Of a stretch of 64,000 nt of DNA, positions 1 to 8,158 are shown in pieces. The stretch lies in contig CAZWXK010000001.1 in the NCBI GenBank assembly GCA_964637875.1, forward strand, positions 1 to 64,000. The letters are read 5' to 3'. This DNA is from UBA5972 sp964637875 (GTDB lineage: Bacteria > Pseudomonadota > Alphaproteobacteria > Rhodobacterales > Rhodobacteraceae). A program made the translations under genes and the position numbers. Each line of letters opens with the position of its first letter. Within the stretch, counting starts at the first letter, position 1. The notes under the pieces are model-generated. The model made no database searches, was not told the origin of the DNA, and was given only the letters and a program-made list of their open reading frames with translations.

Positions 1-820
1 GGGTTCGGCGCGCGCGCCGGAATATCTTCAGGTGGGGTTCGAACTGTTCGCGCGCCATGACCCGGCCGCAGCGGATGCCGAGGTATTCGCCCTGTTTCAC
101 GAGGCTCTTGCCGGGTGCGGCCTGCGCGCGGCAACGGGCGATCTGGGCATCCTCATGGCCGCCGTTGACGGGCTCGACACCCTGCCACGGCGCAAGGCCG
201 CGCTGCGTCGCCACATCTGGCGGCCGGCACGTTTTCGCCAGCTGCTTGACCGCTACAGCGGCAAGCGCCCGGTGCCCCCGGCCCGCGCCGCCCTGTTGCA
301 GGCCGTGCAGACAAACGACGTCGATGATCTGATTGCGGCCGCCGGCCCCCATGTCGGCCTGCGCAGCCGCGACGAGATTGCCGAGCGCGTATCCGCATTG
401 CAGCTCGACGCCGCCGCGCCACCCCTTTCAGGCGAACAGGTGGCGCTGCTTGAGGCGATCCTCGGCCTGCGCGAAAAATCCCCCGTGGCCCTTGCGCATT
501 TGCGCGAAATCGCGCGTGACATGCCCGCGATCACGCCTGCGCTGGATCTGATGGAGGCCCGTCTTTCGGCGCTGGCGGGACGCGGTGTCGATGTCGATGC
601 GCTTGATTTCGAGGGCTCTTACGGGCGCACCACGCTGGAATATTACGATGGCTTCGTTTTCGGCTTTTATGCCGAGGCGCGTGACGATCTGCCGGTCATT
701 GCCTCGGGCGGGCGCTATGACGCGCTGACCGGGGTGCTGGGCCACGGGCGCGGCATCCCTGCCGTGGGCGGGGTGATCCGGCCCGAATTCATCATCGCGC
801 TGAAGGAGGGGCTGCCATGA
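1..820 (+). CDS. hisZ: HisZ, ATP phosphoribosyltransferase regulatory subunit (5' end outside window)
   Basis: Reading frame is open from base 2, so the start lies upstream of the window; the GTG at 32 is internal. HisZ is a paralogue of histidyl-tRNA synthetase without aminoacylation activity that joins short-form HisG to make the first enzyme of histidine synthesis allosterically controlled. Visible family traits are the EYLQVGFELF strand at the left edge and the late ASGGRYD motif (a HisRS motif-like strand) followed by a Gly-rich segment near residues 225-245 of the visible part. The stop codon overlaps the ATG of hisG (ATGA at 817-820), implying translational coupling. The short HisG downstream supports HisZ over a true HisRS. 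Confidence 0.93.
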   Translation, partial: GSARAPEYLQVGFELFARHDPAAADAEVFALFHEALAGCGLRAATGDLGILMAAVDGLDTLPRRKAALRRHIWRPARFRQLLDRYSGKRPVPPARAALLQAVQTNDVDDLIAAAGPHVGLRSRDEIAERVSALQLDAAAPPLSGEQVALLEAILGLREKSPVALAHLREIARDMPAITPALDLMEARLSALAGRGVDVDALDFEGSYGRTTLEYYDGFVFGFYAEARDDLPVIASGGRYDALTGVLGHGRGIPAVGGVIRPEFIIALKEGLP

Positions 821-1512
821 CGATCAAGCTGGGCGTGCCCTCCAAGGGGCGATTGCAGGAAAAGACGTTCGACTGGTTTCGCGCACGCGGCATCAATCTG
901 CGCCGCGCCGGCTCGACGCGCGAATATGCCGGTGCCGTCGAGGGTGTCGGGGGTGTCGATCTGGTGCTGCTCTCGGCCGGGGAAATCCCGCGCGAGCTGG
1001 CCGCCGGGCGCATCCATCTGGGTGTGACCGGTACCGACCTTGTGCGCGAAAAGATCCCGCTGTGGCAGGAAAAGGTCGAGGTGCTGGCGCAACTTGGGTT
1101 CGGGCATGCCGACCTTGTCATTGCCGTGCCGAAATGCTGGGTCGATGTGGATACGCTGGACGACCTGGATGCGGTCGCGGCACAATTCCGCGCGCGTCAC
1201 GGATTTCGCCTGCGCATCGCCACCAAATATCACAACCTGACCCGCGAATTCCTGCGCGCCCACGGGGTTGCCGATTATCAGCTGGTTGACAGCCAGGGCG
1301 CCACCGAGGGCACGGTCAAGAACCTGACGGCCGAGGCGATTGCCGACATCACCTCAAGCGGCGACACGCTGCGGGCCAACCACCTCAGGATCCTGTCAGA
1401 CGGGCTGATCCATGCATCGCAGGCGGCGTTGCTGTTGTCGCGCACCACACACCCCACCACGGACGGGTCCAGGGCACTGGATGCCTTGCGGGCACGTCTC
1501 GGCCTGATCTGA
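817..1512 (+). CDS. hisG: ATP phosphoribosyltransferase catalytic subunit, short form
   Basis: 231 residues, the length of the short HisG class that lacks the C-terminal regulatory ACT-like domain and needs HisZ. It condenses ATP and PRPP, the first step of histidine synthesis, in the cytosol. The N-terminus (KLGVPSKGRLQEKT) and the PRPP-binding stretch ITSSGDTLRANHLRIL near residues 178-193 are family hallmarks. ATG overlaps the hisZ stop by 4 nt. The gene ends 87 nt before the convergent copper chaperone gene. Confidence 0.96.
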   Translation: MTIKLGVPSKGRLQEKTFDWFRARGINLRRAGSTREYAGAVEGVGGVDLVLLSAGEIPRELAAGRIHLGVTGTDLVREKIPLWQEKVEVLAQLGFGHADLVIAVPKCWVDVDTLDDLDAVAAQFRARHGFRLRIATKYHNLTREFLRAHGVADYQLVDSQGATEGTVKNLTAEAIADITSSGDTLRANHLRILSDGLIHASQAALLLSRTTHPTTDGSRALDALRARLGLI

Positions 1513-1530
1513 CAGTCAGGAATTTCCACG

Positions 1531-1567
1531 AAAACGGGGCGGCCAGACATTCGTCCGACCGCCCCCG
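1531..1567 (-). terminator. Probable terminator of the copper chaperone gene
   Basis: An inverted repeat, arms 1536-1548 and 1553-1565 with a 4-nt loop and some internal mismatches, is followed on the minus strand by GTTTT. It sits between the convergent ends of hisG and copZ and could slow transcription from both sides, but only the minus strand has the T-run. Confidence 0.5.
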
Positions 1568-1599
1568 ATCCGTGAGCAGGAATCGATGTTCTGGCCCTG

Positions 1600-1797
1600 T
1601 CAGAGGGGGCTGGCCTCGTAACCGACTTCCTTGAGCGTGCTCAGCAGCTTTTCGGTGCCGGCCTGGGTGGCGACCTCGATCACATGGGCATCAAGATCGA
1701 CCTCGATCCTGGCATTGCCATCGAGCTTGTGAATCGCCTCCTCGATGGTTTTCTTGCAGTGACCGCAGGTCATGTCGGGAACGCTGAATTTCTGCAT
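1600..1797 (-). CDS. copZ: Heavy-metal-associated domain protein, CopZ-type copper chaperone
   Basis: 65 residues, a single HMA (ferredoxin-like) domain. The metal site is MTCGHC at residues 8-13, followed by a KKTIEEA helix. Such proteins bind Cu(I) in the cytosol and hand it to a P-type ATPase. Start chosen at 1797 because GGAG lies 7 nt upstream and the family begins there; a longer frame reaches 1830 but has no better signal. No copper ATPase gene is next to it. Its upstream region carries a CueR-like promoter (separate entry), which supports the copper role; mercury or zinc transport proteins share the fold. Confidence 0.85.
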   Translation of the reverse strand: MQKFSVPDMTCGHCKKTIEEAIHKLDGNARIEVDLDAHVIEVATQAGTEKLLSTLKEVGYEASPL

Positions 1798-1827
1798 CTG
1801 TTTTCTCCGTTTCGGGTTGTTTTGCCC

Positions 1828-1858
1828 CATCTGGGCATTCCAGCAGGGGGAAGGTCAA
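1828..1858 (-). promoter_or_regulatory. CueR/MerR-type promoter of copZ
   Basis: On the minus strand a TTGACC -35 (1853-1858) is followed by a 19-nt spacer and CAGATG (1828-1833). The overlong spacer holds the partial dyad ACCTTCC-N7-GGAATGC (1835-1855). MerR-family regulators such as CueR act at promoters with 19-20-nt spacers and dyads of the form ACCTTCC-N7-GGAAGGT. The left half matches fully, the right half partly. The -10 lies about 30 nt before the copZ ATG. Confidence 0.6.
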
Positions 1859-1984
1859 GGGGAAAAAAGCCATTTCCATATTCTTGTGCATGGCTCCTTG
1901 CGCCTCGGGTGTTTTCCGCCCCTGCGCGGGGACGATCCCCCCGCCCGGATCGGGCGCGAGGGGGTATCTGCCGGGATGCCCACC

Positions 1985-2770
1985 CTATTTCAGCCGGGGC
2001 GGCAGGTCGGGATCCATGCCGGGCCCCTCCTTGGGGAGGCTGTCGCCGGGTTGCGCGGGTTCGGGCAGCTCGAATACAAGGCCCGCCCTGCGCAAAGGCG
2101 CGCAGAGGGGGTCGTTCGGGTCAAGAAACAGCAGGTCCAGCTGCATGTCATCTGCGCTGAAGGCAACGACATCGCGTGCGATCTGTTGCAGGGCGCCCTG
2201 CGCGTCAGGCGACGCACCCACAAAGGCCAGCGTCGGTGTGCGCGCGCCGCGATCATCTTCGAGCCGGGCCAGGGCGGCCCATTCGGCCAGACCCGCTGCC
2301 CGGGCGAGGCTTGCATCCAGTGCCTGCAGGAACATGACATCCAGATTTCCCGGTGGCACGACGGCGGCGGGGCGTCGCGCGCTCGGGGCGATCCGTGCGG
2401 CATCGAGAACCTCGTCGATCCAGGTGATGGCATCGTGGGGCAGCAGGATCGACGATGGGGCCACCTCGGGATTGATGGCAAGCCCGATCTGTTGTCCGCG
2501 CAGCATCTGGACAAGGCGGCGGCCCGACATTGCGACAAAGGGCGAGGGCCTGTCGGTAAACGAGGCCAGGCGTTCTTCGCTGTCGAATACCAGAACAAAG
2601 TCGATGCCATCCAGGCGAAAGGTCGCCGGTGAAATGCGATCCCCCGCGGGTTCGGACTCCAGCAGCAGGAACAATTCGCACTCGACTACACGCTGATAGA
2701 ACCGCAGGCGCAGGGCCTCGTTTTCGGGCTCGCGGGTCATTCGCTCATGGGCCTGATCGAGTGGTGTCAT
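1985..2770 (-). CDS. SseB-family protein
   Basis: 261 residues. The N-terminal half (VVECELFLLLE, then IDFVLVFDSEERLASF near residues 55-70 and LVQMLRGQQIGLAINP around 85-100) is the SseB domain, whose molecular role is poorly known; enterobacterial SseB affects serine-sensitive growth. The C-terminal half (about 150-250) resembles the SseB C-terminal domain. No signal peptide or membrane segment. Start chosen at 2770 because it overlaps the stop of the DNA glycosylase gene as ATGA, although the reading frame is open upstream inside that gene. The two are probably one transcript. Confidence 0.78.
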   Translation of the reverse strand: MTPLDQAHERMTREPENEALRLRFYQRVVECELFLLLESEPAGDRISPATFRLDGIDFVLVFDSEERLASFTDRPSPFVAMSGRRLVQMLRGQQIGLAINPEVAPSSILLPHDAITWIDEVLDAARIAPSARRPAAVVPPGNLDVMFLQALDASLARAAGLAEWAALARLEDDRGARTPTLAFVGASPDAQGALQQIARDVVAFSADDMQLDLLFLDPNDPLCAPLRRAGLVFELPEPAQPGDSLPKEGPGMDPDLPPRLK

Positions 2771-3426
2771 GTCGGCGTGTCTTTCACGATATCCGGGCCA
2801 AGAACCTCGATCAGCCGCACCCTCAGCGCGGGCAGCAAGTCGGATTCGAACCACGGGTTCCTTTTCAGCCAAGCCGTATTGCGCCACGAGGGATGTGGCA
2901 ACGGAAAAACGTGCGGCGCGTGGTTGCGCCAGGTGCGGACGGTTTCGGTCACACTTGCCGAAGTCGCCAGCCCCAGGTGCCAGCGTTGCGCATATCCGCC
3001 CACCAGCAATGTCACGCGCGGCGCCTGCAATACTGCCATGACGCTGGCCTGCCACTGTCGGGCGCATTGCAGAGGTGGCGGCAGGTCGGCCCCCCTGGCA
3101 TCGTATCCCGGAAAGCAGAAGGCCATCGGCAGGATCGAAACCAGCCCGAGATCATAGAAATGCGCGCGCGAAAGCCCCATCCATTCGCGCAGCCGGTCCC
3201 CCGAGGGATCATCGAAAGGCAGGCCGCTGGCGTGAACGCGCGCACCCGGCGCCTGGCCGACGATCAGGACGGGCGAACTGGCCGAAAGGCGAATGACGGG
3301 TCGTGGGCTGTGGGCGGTTGCCGTTGCGGCAAAGCGGTCTGCACAGATATGGCAGGCGCGGATTCTGTCGATCAAAGGGTCGAGCGCGCGGTCGGAATTG
3401 CGGGAACGTGAATTCATGTCCTGCAT
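2767..3426 (-). CDS. Uracil-DNA glycosylase superfamily protein with four cluster-type cysteines
   Basis: 219 residues. The motif GQAPGARVHASGLPFDDP (about 57-74) corresponds to the uracil-binding loop of family 4/5 glycosylases, and LPHPSWRNTAWLK near 180 corresponds to the HPS-type DNA-intercalating motif. Cysteines at 25 and 28 (CHIC) and at 104 and 121 (C-x16-C) match the spacing of the 4Fe-4S ligands of family 4 enzymes. Expected role: removing uracil or related lesions from DNA. ATG at 3417 is an alternative start. Coupled by ATGA to the SseB-family gene. Confidence 0.8.
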   Translation of the reverse strand: MQDMNSRSRNSDRALDPLIDRIRACHICADRFAATATAHSPRPVIRLSASSPVLIVGQAPGARVHASGLPFDDPSGDRLREWMGLSRAHFYDLGLVSILPMAFCFPGYDARGADLPPPLQCARQWQASVMAVLQAPRVTLLVGGYAQRWHLGLATSASVTETVRTWRNHAPHVFPLPHPSWRNTAWLKRNPWFESDLLPALRVRLIEVLGPDIVKDTPT

Positions 3427-3590
3427 GATCCTGCGCGTTACGGGCCGAGTCCAGAGGATATCCCCCGGGGCGCGGATATGGGGGGCAGGTCCCGCTCGCC
3501 GGAATGTGTCACAAAATTTCCAGCCTCGGCTTGCCCATTCTGCGCGCGTGACTTATCAGACCCCGGACAGGCGGCGCAAGAGGGGCAGGC

Positions 3591-4853
3591 ATGTACCGAA
3601 TCTGGAATTTCATCACCGGCTATTCCATTCTGTTGATCCTTGGCGCGGTTGTCGCCCTGCTCTGGGCAAATCTCGACTATGCCAGCTATCAGGAATTCAT
3701 CGAAACGCCACTGCTGACCAACCAGTGGGTTGGTGTTCTCGAAGAAGATGCGGCCGGCAACGCCGTGCGGGTTCTGACGATCCATTTCCTGATCAACGAC
3801 GTGCTCATGGCGTTGTTCTTTGCCATTGCCGCCAAGGAGGTCTGGGAGGCCGTCGCGCTGAAGGCCGGTGCGTTGCGGGGCAAAAAGGCGCTGACGCCGC
3901 TGATCGCGACCGCCGGCGGCATGTCCGGGCCGGTTGCCGTATATCTGGGCCTTGCCGCGCTGATGGGGGCCAAGACCTTTGCCGAGGTCGCCAATGGCTG
4001 GGCGATTCCGACCGCGACCGATATCGCGTTTTCCTATCTTGTCGGGCGCATGGTGTTTGGTGCCGGACATCCGGCGGTTCGTTTCCTGTTGCTTCTGGCG
4101 ATTGCCGATGATGCTGGCGGTTTGCTGATTCTGGCCGTTTTCTATCCGTCCGGCGAGGTTGCGCCGGTGTGGATGCTGTTGTCCCTGGGGGCAGCGGTAA
4201 CGGTTTTCGTGCTGTTCAACTGGCTGCCGCGCCGGCTGGACCGACACAAGCCGACGCGCCCGGTTTCGACCTGGGTTCGCAGGAGGTTGTCTTTCCTGCC
4301 TTATGCTGTGGCCGGGGTCGTCAGCTGGTATGCCTTTCAGCGGGCAGGCATCCACCCTGCGCTGGGGCTGCTGCCGATCGTGCCGACGATTCCCCACGCG
4401 GATCGTGCCTTTGGGTTTTTTGCGGCTGCCGAAGAGCATTTGCGCGATCTGCTGAACGCGATGGAACATGCGCTTGAGGTGCCCGTCGAAATCATTCTGT
4501 TCTTTTTTGGCCTTGCCAATGCCGGGGTCGCGCTGTCGTCCATGGGCGACGCGACGTTGCTTGTGACCCTTGGCCTGTTGGTGGGCAAACCGGTAGGGAT
4601 CTTCCTGTTCGGCTGGTTTGCCGCGTCCGTGCTGGGGTTGGGCCTGCCAGAAGGAATGCGCATGCGTGATCTGTTCGTTCTTGGCTGTGTTGCGGCGATC
4701 GGGTTCACGGTCGCACTGTTCGTGGCCTCGGTTGCGTTTGCTCCCGGAACGGTGCAGGACGCCGCAAAGATGGGCGCATTGCTCAGCTTTTCGGCGGCGT
4801 TCGTCTCGCTGGTCATGGGCATCCTTTTCAGAATCGAGAAACGCACGGCCTGA
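3591..4853 (+). CDS. nhaA: Na+/H+ antiporter NhaA
   Basis: 420 residues, strongly hydrophobic, about 11-12 membrane segments. The transport-site pair is visible as Asp173-Asp174 in IADDAGG, and the TATDIAFSY motif at 141-149 is the unwound TM4 signature. It exchanges cytoplasmic Na+ or Li+ for external protons at the inner membrane, serving salt and pH homeostasis as expected in a marine bacterium. ATG at 3591 follows GAGGGGCAGGC. It stands alone, divergent from the DNA glycosylase gene. Confidence 0.96.
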   Translation: MYRIWNFITGYSILLILGAVVALLWANLDYASYQEFIETPLLTNQWVGVLEEDAAGNAVRVLTIHFLINDVLMALFFAIAAKEVWEAVALKAGALRGKKALTPLIATAGGMSGPVAVYLGLAALMGAKTFAEVANGWAIPTATDIAFSYLVGRMVFGAGHPAVRFLLLLAIADDAGGLLILAVFYPSGEVAPVWMLLSLGAAVTVFVLFNWLPRRLDRHKPTRPVSTWVRRRLSFLPYAVAGVVSWYAFQRAGIHPALGLLPIVPTIPHADRAFGFFAAAEEHLRDLLNAMEHALEVPVEIILFFFGLANAGVALSSMGDATLLVTLGLLVGKPVGIFLFGWFAASVLGLGLPEGMRMRDLFVLGCVAAIGFTVALFVASVAFAPGTVQDAAKMGALLSFSAAFVSLVMGILFRIEKRTA

Positions 4854-4954
4854 AACATCGCGTGGCGACCGTTTCAGGGCCGCGTCGTCGCCGTGTGGTC
4901 GAGGAATGTCGCAAGGCCGGGCCTTGTCGGGTTTGACGTTTTGTCGGGTTTGGC

Positions 4955-4986
4955 TGGGCATGACCGGGGCTGGGCGTGACCGGGGC
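4955..4986. repeat. Two tandem 16-bp units
   Basis: TGGGCATGACCGGGGC at 4955-4970 is followed directly by TGGGCGTGACCGGGGC at 4971-4986, one mismatch. It lies in the 189-nt interval between the convergent ends of nhaA and folE, in which I see no gene and no clear terminator. Function unknown; possibly a slippage product. Confidence 0.7.
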
Positions 4987-5042
4987 TGCCTGCCCGCGTT
5001 CGTCATGTCGCGGGGCGGGGCGGCCATGGGCGGCCCGGGTCG

Positions 5043-5681
5043 TCAGTCTCCTCGGCTTGCCGGGTTGCCGATTGCCGCCAGAAATTCGCGGCGCAATTCA
5101 CGGTCTGTCTTGAAGGCGCCCAGCATCGTCGAGGTGACCATGGACACCCCCGGTTTGTGAACGCCGCGGGTTGACATGCAATGGTGCTCGGCCTCCAGGA
5201 CGACGGCAACACCGCGCGGTTTCAGCACGTCGCACAGGGTATTGGCAATCTGGGCATTCAGCTTTTCCTGCACTTGCAGCCGCTTGGCAAAGGCATCGAC
5301 CACGCGGGCCAGCTTGGATATGCCCACGACCCGGTCGGTGGGCAGATAGGCCACGTGGGCGCGCCCGATGATGGGGGCCATGTGGTGTTCGCAATAGCTC
5401 TCAAAGCGGATTCCCCGCAAAAGAACCATCTCGTCATAGCCTTCGACCTCTTCGAAGGTACGTTCGAGCATGGCAGCGGGGTCCTCGTCATAGCCACGGA
5501 ACCAGTCCTCATAGGCCCGGGTGACGCGGGCCGGTGTATCGCGCAGGCCTTCGCGCTCGGGGTCGTCGCCGGCCCAGCGCAGCAAGGTCCGCACGGCGTC
5601 TTCGGCGTCTGCCCGGCTTGGGCGCGTCAAGGCTGGTCTGTCATCATTGTCGGTTTCCATGGCCGGGTCGTGAAGATTCAT
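5043..5681 (-). CDS. folE: GTP cyclohydrolase I
   Basis: 212 residues from the chosen start. Converts GTP to 7,8-dihydroneopterin triphosphate, the entry to folate (and possibly queuosine) synthesis. Zn ligands are visible in SYCEHHMAPI (Cys and His) and HHCMSTRGV (second Cys). The frame runs up to 5759, but ATG 5681 has GAAGGGAAG just upstream and gives the usual family length, so the longer form is unlikely. Monocistronic; the next gene upstream on the same strand is metZ, 163 nt away. Confidence 0.95.
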   Translation of the reverse strand: MNLHDPAMETDNDDRPALTRPSRADAEDAVRTLLRWAGDDPEREGLRDTPARVTRAYEDWFRGYDEDPAAMLERTFEEVEGYDEMVLLRGIRFESYCEHHMAPIIGRAHVAYLPTDRVVGISKLARVVDAFAKRLQVQEKLNAQIANTLCDVLKPRGVAVVLEAEHHCMSTRGVHKPGVSMVTSTMLGAFKTDRELRREFLAAIGNPASRGD

Positions 5682-5844
5682 TTTCTTCCCTTCGGGTTTT
5701 GCCCTGTCATTACTCAGCTCGTGGCAAAGGTCAGAGATCGTTGTGACGACCGGTTTCACATGCGTTCACGCCAGCGCACCCAACCGCAAGCTGCCACATG
5801 CCTAGCAAAACCTAGAAGATTTGTAAACTTTGACCCTCTGGTTG

Positions 5845-7181
5845 TCAGACCAGAGCCAGCGCGGCCGAGATGTCGGCATTCAGGTCGTCCGCATCCTCGA
5901 GCCCGATCGACAGGCGTACCAGCCCGTCGGAAATCCCCAGCGCCGCGCGTTGTTCCGGGCTCAGCCTTTGGTGGGTGGTGGTGGCCGGATGGGTGATCAG
6001 GGATTTCGCATCGCCCAGGTTGTTGGAGATCTTGACGATCTTCAGCCCGTCGAGAAAGCGGAATGCACCGTCCTTGCCACCCCTGACGACCAGAGAAAGG
6101 ACCGTGCCCCCCATGGACATCTGGCGCCGGGCAAGATCATGCTGGGGGTGCGAGGGCAGGAAGGGGTGAATGACCCTCTCCAGGCTGGCGTGGCCTTCCA
6201 GAGCGCGGGCAATGTCGATTGCGGTCTCGGCCTGTGCACGGCACCGCAGATCAAGGGTTTCCAGGCCCTTGAGCATGACCCATGCATTGAACGGGCTCAG
6301 TGCGCCGCCGGTATGTTTCAGATAGGGTTCCAGGGTTGTGCGAATGAATTCCCGGCTGCNNNNNNNNNNNNNNNNNNNNNNNNNNNNNNNNNNNNNNNNN
6401 NNNNNNNNNNNNNNNNNNNNNNNNNNNNNNNNNNNNNNNNNNNNNNNNNNNNNNNNNNNCCGCCGGTATGTTTCAGATAGGGTTCCAGGGTTGTGCGAAT
6501 GAATTCCCGGCTGCCCAGCACGACCCCGCCCAGACAGCGGCCCTGGCCGTCGATATGCTTGGTCGCGGAATAGATCACGACGTCTGCGCCAAGCTCCAGC
6601 GAGCGTTGGAACACGGGGGTTGCAAACACGTTGTCCACAATCAGCAGCGCCCCGGCCTCATGTGCGATTTCCGCAACTGCGGCGATGTCGATCACTTCGA
6701 GCGTCGGGTTCGAGATGGCTTCGAGAAAACACAACCGGGTGTCGGGCCGCACCGCTGCGCGCCACTGGTCCGGATCGGTGCCGTCGACGAAGGTAACCTC
6801 GACTCCGTATCGCGGCAGCAGGGTTTCGCAGATGTACAGACACGAGCCGAACAATGCGCGCGCTGCAACCACATGGTCGCCGGCCTTGATGCCGGCCATC
6901 AGCGCGCCATTCACCGCCGCCATGCCGCTGGCGGTGGCAAAGGCGTCCTGGGCGCCTTCCAGCGCCGCGATGCGCTCTTCGAACATGCGCACGGTCGGGT
7001 TGCCATAGCGGGCATAGATGTATTCGTCATCGCCCAGCGCGACAAAGCGGGCCTCGGCCTGTTCGGCGCTGTCATAGACGAACCCCTGGGTCAGAAAGAT
7101 CGCCTCGGACACCTCACCGTACTGGCTGCGGCGGCTGCCGGCATGTACGAGGCGTGTTCTGGGTTTCCAGTTGTCGGTCAT
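5845..7181 (-). CDS. metZ: O-succinylhomoserine sulfhydrylase, interrupted by an assembly gap
   Basis: PLP enzyme of the Cys/Met metabolism family making homocysteine directly from O-succinylhomoserine and sulfide. Seen: SEAIFLTQGFVYDSAEQ near residue 24, YARYGNPTV, the PLP-Lys motif SATKHIDGQGR near 205, and the C-terminal SIGLEDADDL. A 100-N run (6360-6459) and a 55-bp duplicated flank split the frame. Removing 155 bp (the Ns plus one copy) restores one open frame of 393 residues. Start at 7181 has AGGAGG upstream. The 5' leader carries a SAM-II riboswitch and terminator, so expression should fall when S-adenosylmethionine is plentiful. Confidence 0.93.
6305..6514. other. Scaffold join: identical 55-bp flanks around a 100-N filler
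   Basis: Bases 6305-6359 and 6460-6514 are identical over 55 bp, separated by exactly 100 N (6360-6459). This is what results when two contigs sharing a k-mer-length overlap are joined with a fixed filler. Collapsing to a single copy restores the metZ reading frame, so no DNA is missing and the duplication is not real. Confidence 0.92.
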
Positions 7182-7207
7182 GTCGTGTCCTCCTGCCTGC
7201 GCCGCAC

Positions 7208-7238
7208 AAAAAAACCCCCTACCGCGAGGTATCGGGGG
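7208..7238 (-). terminator. Intrinsic terminator in the metZ leader
   Basis: On the minus strand CCCCC (7238-7234), an imperfect inner stem TACC/GGTA around a TCGC loop, then GGGGG (7219-7215) and a run of seven T. It lies just downstream of the SAM-II aptamer and before the metZ ribosome-binding site, the arrangement of a riboswitch-controlled attenuator. Confidence 0.85.
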
Positions 7239-7248
7239 CATTCCGCGA

Positions 7249-7302
7249 CCTCTTTAGCGGCTTGTTTTACGTGGCCCGCAATCCGGTAACAAATCGCCAC
7301 AC
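7249..7302 (-). ncRNA. SAM-II riboswitch aptamer (metA motif) upstream of metZ
   Basis: The minus strand shows a GTGGC stem strand followed by GATTTG, then ATTGCGG, the partner strand GCCAC, and further on the pseudoknot strand GCTAAAG (about 7257-7251). These are the conserved blocks, in order, of the SAM-II H-type pseudoknot known from alphaproteobacterial methionine genes. It is followed by a terminator and then metZ. Predicted effect: SAM binding shuts down metZ. Confidence 0.92.
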
Positions 7303-7428
7303 CCGACCCTCTAGTCCAGTCGCCCGGCCCCGTCAAGGAAACACCGCGTCAACATGATGTGTTCCCCCTTGCACGTCGGGCGCCCTGCCTCATTATGGTT
7401 GCAGCAGGCAAACAGGGAGAGCCATACA

Positions 7429-8139
7429 ATGACCGCAGCTATCGACCTCTATTACTGGCCGACGCCGAATGGCTGGAAGATCAGCATCGCGCTGGAAGAG
7501 ATGCAGCTGCCTTACAGGCTGCATCTTGTCGATATCGGCGCGGGGGATCAGTTCGAGGAAAGTTTTCTGGAAATATCCCCCAACAATCGCATGCCTGCGA
7601 TCGTCGATCCCGAGGGGCCCGATGGCGCCCCGATATCGGTTTTCGAAAGCGGCGCGATACTGCAATATCTGGCCCGCAAGACAGGCAGCTTCCATGGCAG
7701 CAACGAGCGTGAACGTGTCGCTGTCGAGGAATGGCTGTTCTGGCAGGTCGGCGGCCTTGGCCCGATGGCCGGGCAGGCGCATCATTTCCTGAAATATGCG
7801 CCTGCAATGGAGCCACCCAACGACATCCCCTATGCCAAGGATCGTTACCGAAACGAGGTCAACCGCCTGTACGGGGTTCTGGACCGCCGCCTTGAGGGGC
7901 GTCAATTCGTAGCCGGCGATTTCTATTCCATCGCCGACATGGCGATCTGGCCCTGGGCCAGCCTCTGGAAGGGGCAGGAGCAGGATATCGGGCGCTTTCC
8001 CAACATGAAGGCGTGGCTTGACCGCTGCTATGCGCGTCCAGCGGTACAGAAGGGGCGCGCGCTGGCCAAGGAAAAGCGCGGCAATCTGCAGGATGACAAG
8101 CGCGCGCAGCAGGTCCTGTTCGGTCAGAAAGCACGCTGA
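7429..8139 (+). CDS. Glutathione S-transferase family protein, YfcG/YghU-like
   Basis: 236 residues with an N-terminal thioredoxin-like domain (about 1-85) and an all-helical C-terminal domain. The N-terminus (YYWPTPNGWKISIALEE) matches the Nu-class/YfcG group, in which a Thr-Pro-Asn motif near the N-terminus contacts glutathione and which act as disulfide-bond oxidoreductases or peroxidases. NNRMPAIVD holds the cis-Pro and FESGAIL the glutathione-binding Glu-Ser. Start at 7429 because GGGAG lies upstream. Divergent from metZ, convergent with the zinc-ribbon gene. Substrate not predictable. Confidence 0.88.
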   Translation: MTAAIDLYYWPTPNGWKISIALEEMQLPYRLHLVDIGAGDQFEESFLEISPNNRMPAIVDPEGPDGAPISVFESGAILQYLARKTGSFHGSNERERVAVEEWLFWQVGGLGPMAGQAHHFLKYAPAMEPPNDIPYAKDRYRNEVNRLYGVLDRRLEGRQFVAGDFYSIADMAIWPWASLWKGQEQDIGRFPNMKAWLDRCYARPAVQKGRALAKEKRGNLQDDKRAQQVLFGQKAR

Positions 8140-8158
8140 ACGGCCGTATCACACGGGT

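Noticed and set aside
1772..2632. 286-codon plus-strand frame opposite the SseB-family gene
   Set aside because: Antisense shadow. The minus-strand protein has SseB family features and an ATGA overlap with its neighbour.
3438..5027. 529-codon minus-strand frame across nhaA
   Set aside because: Shadow of NhaA. Rich in R, Q, G and H without hydrophobic core; no promoter or ribosome-binding site.
4854..5042. Possible mobile-element remnant with tandem 16-bp units
   Set aside because: Only two imperfect units, no terminal inverted repeats, no transposase fragment; slippage explains it.
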